Shown: positions 56,998-64,000 of the stretch, in pieces
Layout of the letters: every line of letters begins with the position of its first letter
Numbering within the stretch: position 1 is the stretch's first letter
NCBI RefSeq assembly: GCF_022605725.1
Contig: NC_065547.1
Coordinates: forward strand, 13,309,167 to 13,373,166
Direction: 5' to 3'
From: Anthonomus grandis grandis
Taxonomy: Eukaryota; Arthropoda; Insecta; Coleoptera; Curculionidae
DNA length: 64,000 bases
Translations under genes and position numbers: made by a program
The notes under the pieces: model-generated
What the model saw: only the letters and a program-made list of their open reading frames with translations
Database searches by the model: none
Told to the model about the DNA's origin: nothing

Positions 56998-58655
56998 CAG
57001 TGCATCCCAAAAGTTATGTCGAAATTTATTTAAAATTCAGGGGTATATTCGAAAAAAAAACGCTCGTACCCGTCGATTTTTTTCGAAAGAACAAAAAATA
57101 AGTTAAATGTTCAAAATGGTTGCCATTCACGGCTTGACAATATCCAAGGCGATCAATTAAGTCCCGTTGCACATTTTCAATCATTTCCGGAGTTATGGCG
57201 CGCACTTCTCTGCGAATTTTCTCTTTCAAGTCGTCTAGATTATTCAGTCTATTAACACATACCTTCGACTTGAGGTATCCCCACAAAAAAAAGTCCATTG
57301 GTTTTAGGTCAGGCGATCTAGCAGGCCATTCGATGGGTCCTCTCCTTCCTATCCACCGATTGGGAAAGGTTTCATCCAAAAATGTACGCACAGTGGCAGC
57401 ATAGTGCGGAAGAGCGCCATCATGCTGGAAAATTAGTTCTTCGTCAGGATAGTCTGGGTCCAATGGATTTGGAAATAAAGCTAGTAATGCTGGAACTAAT
57501 TCAAATTTGAGAAAATCGAGATACCTGTCCCGTTAAAGTCTGTTCAAAGAAAAAGGGACCTACTACTCTTCCGCGCACTATTCCACACCACAAATTTAGT
57601 TTTTGAGGGTACTGGGTATTTACCTTCATTATCCAATGCGGATTTTCTGTTGCCCAATATCGACAATTTTCTCTGTTTACACTATCATTCAAACAGAACG
57701 TGGCTTCATCGGAAAAAAAATTATTTGTTACTAAATTATTATTTAGATTGCACATGTTTTGTAAGCGTTCATTTCGTCTATCGAAATTGTCATCAAATAA
57801 CTCTTGCACAGGAATAACTTTGTAGGGGTGATATTTGTGCTTTTTAACTATTCGGTGAACTAAAAATTTCGCCATGTGTAAATTTGCTCCAATCTGCGAC
57901 AGAGGAGTGCATGAATTTTCTTCCAAAGAAAGCAAAACGTCAAGTTGTTCATTTTCATCTCGAGCAGGACGACCAGATTTCGGTAGATCTTTAACATGAC
58001 TGAATTCTCTAAATTTAGCCTCTATTCTACTCACCACCCTTTAACATATCGGATGGGTTTTGAGGACGATCAGGATAGATTTCATTGAATAATTGAGCAG
58101 CTTCTCTTTAAGTACCTGTTCGATCACCAAACCCAACCATGCACAGAATTTCTATTTTTTCTCATTCCGTTAACTTTACTATTATGAAAACCGCAACTTT
58201 GCTCGTACACTTCACACTTGACAATATCTGTTTGGCGTACAACTGTCATACAGTTTCTATGAAAATACACGGTCACCAGCCAACAATAAAAAACACGAAT
58301 GAATGGAATTTTGCTCTGTATAAAAATTCTCAGACATAAGGTGACTCGTAAGGTGAACTTCAATAATAATGTTTGGTCGTCTTTATTTTCGATAACTGTT
58401 GACTTTGAGTATAAGACCTGATGCATGAAACATACGTAGAATTTCACGCGAAATTCAAAAATGAAATAAAAAAAGGTGCTTTCGTATGAAAAATTAAGTT
58501 GATGGTCGTAATTTATTTTTGAGCAACCCTGTATATACAAACTTTACGTACAAAAATGCGCAACTTGAAATAAAAATCGACAGGTACGAGCGTTTTTTTT
58601 TCTAACACACCCCTGAATTTTAAATAAATTTAGACATAACTTTTGGGATGCACTG
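56998..58655 (-). mobile_element. DD41D mariner inserted in the Penelope RT
   Basis: TA duplications at 56996-56997 and 58656-58657. TIRs of about 88 bp (56998-57085 and 58568-58655) begin CAGTGCATCCCAAAAGTTAT and share AAATTTATTTAAAATTCAGG and ACGCTCGTACC. Length 1658 bp. It belongs to a different subfamily from the 43960-45806 element. Confidence 0.94.
57026..58130 (-). pseudogene. DD41D mariner transposase in PLE-nested copy
   Basis: The likely start is near 58130 (MVGFGDRTGT), then one TAA and REAAQLFNEIYPDRPQNPS. A frame shift joins VSRIEAKFREFSHVKDLPKS. HTH2 is PLSQIGANLHMAKFLVHRIV. Catalytic Asp residues lie in NNFFSDEATFCLN, FQHDGALPHY and SPDLKPMDFFLWGYL, with 41 residues between the last two. 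A second frame break lies near 57500, after LTGQ. The usual end FEHLIK* is altered to FEHLTYF, so the frame runs on into the TIR to 57026. It is a recent copy with few lesions. Confidence 0.9.
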
Positions 58656-59075
58656 TATAGAAAACCAACACAAACCGATAATGTCATCACTGCAAAATCA
58701 AACCATTTCTTTGGACATAAACTGGCAGCTTTTCACGCATTTATTCATAGACTCTTTATGATCCATCTTTCACCTTTGGAATTCTTAAAAGAACAGAAAC
58801 TCTATCTATCTATCTATCGAGTATCTATCAGATTGCAATAATAGATAATTTGATTAGAAAAGAATTCAATAAAATATTATTTTAGTCCCTCTCCAATGAG
58901 CCCCTTGATCAAACCATCCATCCTTACCAACCTCCGAAATATGTAAAAATTTCCTTTATTAGTCCGATTTCTTTAAGAATAGGTAATTTACTTAAGTCCA
59001 TAGACAACAATATAAAAATTGTGTCTTTCAAAATATAAGAAGTCTTTGTTCAAGATGAAAAGATTCTGTAAGCCC
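58656..59075. other. PLE segment between the two insertions
   Basis: Carries the later part of the Penelope RT described above and a short (CTAT)n microsatellite at 58800-58818 that has grown within the coding sequence. Confidence 0.7.
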
Positions 59076-59082
59076 ATTAGAA

Positions 59083-61646
59083 TTTTAAGCATGAGGGGCA
59101 AAACATAACTGTGGGAGTAGTTTATAGGCCACCAGCAGTGGCATACTCTGAATTAAAATACTTGCATGACTTAATTCCAGAAGTGATTTGTACTTGTGAC
59201 GTTTTTATATGTACAGAAGATTTTAATATTAATATTTTAAATAGCACCACTGTACAATGTAAATTTTTATATAATATTTTTACGACTTTTAACTTGACTC
59301 AAATTATTGATAAGCCTACTAGAATAACACTAAATAGTGAATCTATAATCGACCTTATCTTTGTAAATAATATTAACCTAGTCAAGGATCATGGTGTGAT
59401 ACCCTGTGATCTAATACAGACAGATCATGAGGCTGTATTCTGAACTATAAAATGTGATAAAATGAAGCCGATTAAGACTATGATATATAAAAGAGATTTT
59501 ACACTGACTACCTCTGAAGAATTTAAATATTATTTAGAGCATCTAGATTGGCGTGAGTTATATAAGACTGACGATGTTATTACTAAAGTAGAAATACTTA
59601 ATTCTAAACTGTTAGATTTGTTTGATATGTTTTGTCCATTAAAGCTGAGAAAATCTGGAAGTACCAGTCCACCATGGCTATTCCATAATCTAAAATAAAA
59701 TGATTAAAATGAAACATAAAGCTATTAATAAATATATATCAGTAAAAACTGCTTCTAGTAGAACTTATTATATTGATCTAAAAAATTATGTCAATAAGGC
59801 TATAAAATTAGAAAAGAAGGCATATTTTTCCAATGAAATAAATAAATGTAAAGGTTCTAGTATAGATTTTTGGAAAAAAGTTGCTAATTGGAGAATTATT
59901 AATAATGAATTTACTCCCAGTCCAACTAGCATTAAAGAACCAAATATAATAAATAATTATTTTATAAATAGTACACCTGCTTTACAGGTTGATCCTGTTC
60001 TTGTAAATGATTTTCTCAGCTCATCTATAAATTCTGATCCATTTACATTTAGACTTGTAACAGAACTTGAGGTGCTTGGGGGCTTGAACAGTGTTGAGAG
60101 CGGTGCGGTTGGGATAGACGGAGTTTCTGTACGCATGTTAAAATCTTGTATTTCGACGTGTCTAGGCCCTCTTGTTAATATTATAAACTCGTCTTTCATG
60201 GCTGGCGTTGTTCCTGATATCTGGAAAAGGGCTATCATAATGCCTGTTCCTAAAGTATCCAGCCCAACTTCTGTGGGTGAATTACGGTCAATTAGTATAC
60301 TGCCAACTCCATCCAAAATAATGGAAAAAATTGTAAAAACCCAAATACTAGATTATCTTCTTCCTAAATGTATAATACCTAAATATCAAAATAAATAAAT
60401 GTATATAACCTGAAGTCGGGATTTAGGGCTAACCACAGTTGTGCCACGTCTTATTGAAAATAACTAGTGATATCGCAAGGTCCTTTGATAATGGTCACTG
60501 TAGCCCAACAGTGCTCATTGACATGACCAAAGCTTTTGATACGTTAAACACTGATCTTTTAGTAGCTAAATTAAATCATTATAACCTAAAGGCTAATGGA
60601 TGGTTTGACAGCTATCTGGGAAATAGGGAACAGGCAGTAAGAATTAGAGATGCTGAGGGAGCAGTGAGCATCTCAAGCTGGAGGGTTGTGGGTAGGGGTG
60701 TGCCTCAGGGCTCTATCCTGGGGCCACTTTTATTTACACTTTTTACATCAGATTTGATTCAACACATAAAACACTGCAAATACCATGTATGCAGACGATT
60801 TACAAATCTATAGTTCAACCCCGGCTAATGAGTTGTCCACTGCTTTAACCTTCATTAATGATGACTTGGAGCGTATCTCTCTTTGGGCTAGTCAAAACTC
60901 CTTATTTATTAATTCTAAAAAAACACAGGCTATGTTGTTTTCTAAAAATGAGATAAACTTAGAAGCTGCCATAGCTGTAAAACTTAAAATTAACGATTCT
61001 GAAATTAATTGGACTAATTAAGTAAAAAACCTTGGTCTGCACATGGATTGCAGGTTGCAATTTGATGCTCATGTAACTCATGTTTGTCAAAAATCATATC
61101 ACAAACTCAAAATTCTGTATGAATTCAAAAAATGTCTTACCCCTAATTAGTAAAAAAATTCTTACTGAAAGCCTAGTACTTAGTATACCTGCCTACCTTA
61201 ATATTGTATACGGTCCATTCCTAACTGAAATTAACAAATATAAAATTCAAAAAATACAAAATTCATGTGTGCGGTTTACTAAAGATCTTTCACACAGGGA
61301 TCATGTTAGTCAGCATATTTCAGAAATTTATACTTTAAATATGGCAGAGAGAAGATTTGCAAATCTTAGCAGTCTAGTATATAAAGTAATAAATCTCAAA
61401 GAGCCTGCTTATTTGTCGGAGTTTCTGATGGGCCGTGGAGATGCCCATTCAGTAGATATTCGCCATAAAAATATTTTTTCTATTCCTCAGCATCGCACTG
61501 AATTTTTTAAATCTTGTTTTGCCTACACAGGGATCTATACTTATAATATGTTGCCTGTGAGTTTTAAGGAAGTAAGTCACACTACTTTTAAGCATAAAAT
61601 TAAGGACTATATAAGGGAGAGCAATATATCAAATAATTTATTGTGA
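59083..61646 (+). pseudogene. Non-LTR ORF2 (endonuclease-RT), truncated
   Basis: Endonuclease part: ITVGVVYRPPAVAYSE, CTEDFNINIL (GDFNIN motif with Gly changed to Glu), then IDKPTRITLNSESIIDLIF and TDHEAVF. A TGA follows near 59441, then a linker with a frameshift at 59696-59700. RT: WKRAIIMPVPKVSSP, IMEKIVKTQILDYLLP, SGFRANHSCATS, LIDMTKAFDTLNTDLL (motif A), GVPQGSILGPLLF (motif B) and MYADDLQIYSS (motif C, just after a one-base frame shift near 60785). The thumb and C-terminus (FAYTGIYTYNMLPVSF) end with TGA at 61644-61646. The clade resembles CR1/Jockey-type insect elements. It is lightly damaged. Confidence 0.9.
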
Positions 61647-61830
61647 CATATAATTATTTTACTGAATATATACATATGTATGAATAAATAGGTAGGAATA
61701 TTAGCAGTCTTAGTTTTAGGTTTAGATATTTAAGCACGGTGGTTATTAAAATACGCGTGGCGGTACTTTCCACCTTTGTATGGTATTCTTATTTTATGTC
61801 ATACAATAAAGTTTATTTTATTTTATTTTT
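59083..61830 (+). mobile_element. 5'-truncated Jockey-superfamily non-LTR element
   Basis: Flanked by the 7-bp duplication ATTAGAA (59076-59082 and 61831-61837). It starts in mid-endonuclease and ends with AATAAAGTTTATTTTATTTTATTTTT, an AATAAA signal plus an A/T-rich simple tail. Excision leaves an open Penelope frame. Length 2748 bp. Confidence 0.93.
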
Positions 61831-61837
61831 ATTAGAA

Positions 61838-62203
61838 GGCAGTGCCGTTTATCTTTATCATGCAACTATTGTCCAGCCAAATATGCTGGTCAAACCGGCA
61901 GAAGTTTCTAATTAAGAATTAAAGAACATTTGAATTCTCAGAAGTCGCCTAATGATAAATGATCCGCCTTTGGATTGCCCCTAAGAGAAACAGGTCATTC
62001 ATTAATATTTACGTACAGACATTACATTTAATACAGACGATAATTTCAAAGTTTTGCAAAACCTAAATAAAAGCAAAAAATTAAATATTTTAGAAAATAT
62101 AGAAATAGCAAAACCAAAAATAAATACACAAGTTAATTGTCTGAACGAACCTATTAACGCCTACTACCGAGAAGCGGCCAAGATTGTAAATTTATTTAAG
62201 TAG
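61838..62203 (+). pseudogene. Penelope-like GIY-YIG endonuclease
   Basis: C-terminal endonuclease domain of the PLE, resumed after the non-LTR insertion. Reads CRLSLSCNYCPAKYAGQTGR (GIY-YIG core, here KYAGQTGR), stop, LRIKEHLNSQKSPND, FGLPLRETGHS. After further breaks it ends NEPINAYYREAAKIVNLFK and TAG at 62201-62203. A PLE needs this domain for canonical target cleavage. Frameshifts and stops inactivate it. Confidence 0.82.
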
Positions 62204-62245
62204 TTTACCATATTCCTGTGAATTTACTGTTTTTTAAAATGTTCT

Positions 62246-62367
62246 GTTAACCGCGTTTAATCCTAAATGTCTCTATTCATGCTAGTATTAAATATCTGTG
62301 TATAATGTTAACCGCGTTTAATCCTAAATGTCTCTATTCATGCTAGTATTAAATATCTGTGTATAAT
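62246..62367. repeat. Exact 61-bp tandem duplication in PLE 3' region
   Basis: Two identical 61-bp units (62246-62306 and 62307-62367) starting GTTAACCGCGTTTAATCC and ending CTGTGTATAAT. Zero differences suggest a very recent duplication. It lies between the endonuclease stop and the terminal repeat. Confidence 0.97.
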
Positions 62368-62677
62368 GTAGTACTCATATAGAATTTTCTAAAAACCAAA
62401 ATCCGTTATTGTTTGTAAATACGGTGTCATGAAATGTCATTAAATTAATGACATGTAATGTTATGTGTATGCCGTTTTTTTAACCTTTTTATGGACATTT
62501 TGTGATAATATTATGTAAGTTTTAATGTGATTTTAATTAATTTATTAGTTTAATAACACCCTTTTATATTTAACTTACATAGTTTTCCCTGACAATGGTT
62601 TAACAAACGAAACGTATCGAGATTTTTGAAATAAAGATTGTGAAGTAAACAGTACCCTTCGTCTATTATTTTGCTTT

Positions 62678-63756
62678 ACTTTATATATAACTATTGTTTT
62701 TCCCACATTTTATAATTGAATTGATTTGCCGGCACATGAGCCAGCGTCAAAAATATTAAGGTTTTTTTTTAAATAAAATGTGCTCTCTTCCTTATACTTT
62801 TTTTTCTCTCTTGTTGTTTTAACTGTTTGTTTATATAGTATAAAGTTAATACTGTGATTTTCATTAGAATCTCTTTAAATGTTTTTTTTCTTTTTGTTTA
62901 ATTTCTTAACTTTTTTTTAGACGTTTTAAGACATGCTTTTTAATGAACTATTTTTGCTAAAGAAATAAAAAAATCGCAGAACTGACCAATTTGTCAATTT
63001 GGTTAACTACATTTATACACGGAAAATCTAATTTTTATTTTCATATAGCTTTGTAAATTGACACGTTTGAAAATTCTTTTTGAATTTGAAGTTAATCCTC
63101 CATAAACAATAATTATATTTAAAAAAAATTCTCTTAGGCAAAAATTTATCAAACTATAAAAGTTTTAATATTCTTAACTTTTTATTTGTTTATTTTTTGC
63201 ACTTTGCTAATGTTTACTAAACTCCGATTTACATATTAAGTGTAAAATAATAAAATAATCTAAGAAATAACTTATTTAGATATTCTTTGGGAAAATCTCT
63301 ACTTAAACCTGTATTTTAAACATTTAATAATAATAATTAATTAATAGTTTATCAATTTAGTGGCTCAGCTGCAAACCCAATGTTTCCTTTTTTTTTCATT
63401 CGTTTCGACTTGCTGATAATTATCGAAACTTAATCCAAAAAAAAGCTAGCGCCTTCTCAAAAGGCGTCACTTAATGATGCTTTGAAATCGGCGATTTCGC
63501 TTTAGTTTCGCATTTCTTTATATTTAATATGTGACCGGTTAATTAAAAAACAATTTCAGGTAAAACTTTTGGGAAACCGGAGCTAATGTAATGTTAGAGT
63601 CATAAAATTTACATAAATTCGATTAAAATATAGGGTTTAAGACCCAGACGGCTCGAACCCTATATATGAAGTGCCCTTAACACAGAATAAAAGTGAATTA
63701 ATTAACTAGACATTCTAACAAAATACCCCATCTTAAATCCTAGCTTAAAACACCTT
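62678..63756. other. AT-rich intergenic DNA
   Basis: No supportable gene. A small GC-richer hairpin-like stretch (GCGCCTTCTCAAAAGGCG) lies at 63450-63467. Confidence 0.45.
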
Positions 63757-63951
63757 TTATACTACACTTTTCCAATTTGGCGAGTCAATATTTGATTTCC
63801 AGACATCGCCACAGTCCTCAGTTAAATAATAGATCTCATTAGGGCTCCCCGGGGACCAACACAAGGGTCCAAATTGAATGTCTTTAATTGGGTTAACAAG
63901 GGATGTTTTTTTTTTCCTTTGCCAAAAAGGATTTAAGAGCAAAAAATTTCT
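63757..63951 (-). CDS. Possible coding fragment, unrecognised
   Basis: Minus-strand frame of about 61-65 codons, open from near 63951 to TAA at 63757-63759. Segments IKDIQFGPLCWSPGSPNEIY and EDCGDVWKSNI have protein-like composition, unlike the surrounding AT-rich DNA. There is no clear start; the presumed first codon is TTG. No family recognised. It may be an exon or transposon remnant continuing past the window edge, though a TAA lies just upstream. Confidence 0.3.
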   Translation of the reverse strand, partial: RNFLLLNPFWQRKKKTSLVNPIKDIQFGPLCWSPGSPNEIYYLTEDCGDVWKSNIDSPNWKSVV

Positions 63952-64000
63952 GTTTTTCTTTTAAACGTGAACTGCCTGCCATCCGACAGATTAACATGGA

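Larger units (their letters stand above)
56100..59075 (+). pseudogene. Penelope-like reverse transcriptase (interrupted)
   Basis: Telomerase-related RT of PLEs. Blocks: SLIYGMVKIDKNNFPIRAVV (PLE signature for fingers), then LLLFFDIVNLFPSIPRNEV (motif A, Asp visible). Then YRMLDGLAMGSDLSPLLADI (motif B), VDDIFFLIW with a frame break before it (motif C, DD present), and FTVEIECNNKLNFLDRTI. At 56998 the mariner interrupts it. Coding resumes at 58656: YRKPTQTDNVITAKSNHFF, FLKEQKLYLSIYR, DNLIRKEFNKIL, YVKISFISPISLRIGNLL. Several in-frame stops exist besides the insertions. Confidence 0.87.
56046..62677 (+). mobile_element. Penelope-like retroelement with two nested insertions
   Basis: RT plus GIY-YIG endonuclease, the Penelope-like (PLE) combination. 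About 48 bp at each end are inverted copies (56046-56095 and 62630-62677, AAAGCAAAATAATAGACGAA on the left). Subtracting the mariner (56998-58655) and the non-LTR element (59083-61830) leaves about 2.2 kb, in the usual size class. Both deletions restore the frame: SLQYSIYRKPTQTDN at the mariner site and KDSVSPLEGSAVY at the non-LTR site. A degraded hammerhead-like motif lies near 62589-62615. Confidence 0.9.

Noticed and set aside
58124..58540. 138-codon minus-strand ORF upstream of the PLE-nested mariner
   Set aside because: Mostly subterminal noncoding mariner sequence. The transposase uses another frame near 58130.
59957..60316. Minus-strand 119-codon ORF over the non-LTR RT
   Set aside because: Shadow of the plus-strand RT, which has the conserved motifs.
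63418..63440. CTGATAATTATCGAAAC as a hammerhead core
   Set aside because: No room for a stem II between the two core boxes and no associated retroelement.
1..64000. tRNA, rRNA or other structured RNA genes
   Set aside because: No cloverleaf with A and B boxes or rRNA-like block was recognised by eye; a covariance search was not possible.

Overview
The window is AT-rich eukaryotic DNA, almost certainly from an insect. The evidence is its repeat content: DD41D mariners, two piggyBac-type elements, a pogo-type element, a PIF/Harbinger element with a MADF partner gene, a BEL/Pao LTR retrotransposon, a Penelope-like element and many Jockey/CR1-type non-LTR fragments. A beetle would fit, but no species marker is visible. 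No intact host gene, tRNA, rRNA or prokaryotic feature was found. Nearly every coding stretch is a decayed transposon gene. The longest intact frame is the 686-codon gag-protease ORF of the BEL element.

Layout. 1-1206: right part of a DD41D mariner. 1258-3042: internally deleted piggyBac with TTAA duplications. 3255-6426: a broken multi-exon THAP-domain gene between a 23-bp inverted repeat pair. 7330-7870: decayed non-LTR endonuclease. 9590-18870: diverged AT-rich tandem repeat (units about 370-560 bp), interrupted by a piggyBac (10510-12932) and a pogo-like element (13726-16697). 19880-20390: unrecognised terminal-exon-like fragment. 20391-22960: array of about 170-bp monomers, itself interrupted by a non-LTR 3' end (21325-22106). 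24480-25610: non-LTR linker remnant. 26080-29848: Harbinger element. 31241-31526: long inverted repeat. 32219-34405: two facing mariner relics. 35100-40760: scattered non-LTR pieces in AT-rich sequence. 42400-46370: minus-strand non-LTR element split by a complete long-TIR DD41D mariner (43960-45806). 46570-54640: second, inverted Harbinger fragment split by the BEL/Pao element (47729-54321). 54690-55600: non-LTR reverse transcriptase relic. 56046-62677: Penelope-like element split by a DD41D mariner (56998-58655) and a 5'-truncated non-LTR element (59083-61830). 62690-64000: AT-rich, nearly featureless.

The nesting is unusually legible. TA, TTAA or 7-8 bp duplications mark most insertions. 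In several cases removing the insert restores an open reading frame or a repeat unit seen elsewhere in the window, which gives a relative chronology.

The strongest candidate novelty is the Harbinger gene architecture. The MADF-domain gene (+) and the DDE nuclease gene (-) appear interlocked, with exon 2 of each lying inside the single visible intron of the other. Both genes are now pseudogenes, but the splice phases and protein junctions fit. Other points worth following are the hairpin-interrupted THAP gene, the 288-bp TIRs of the DD41D mariner and two ORFs shared by both Harbinger copies.
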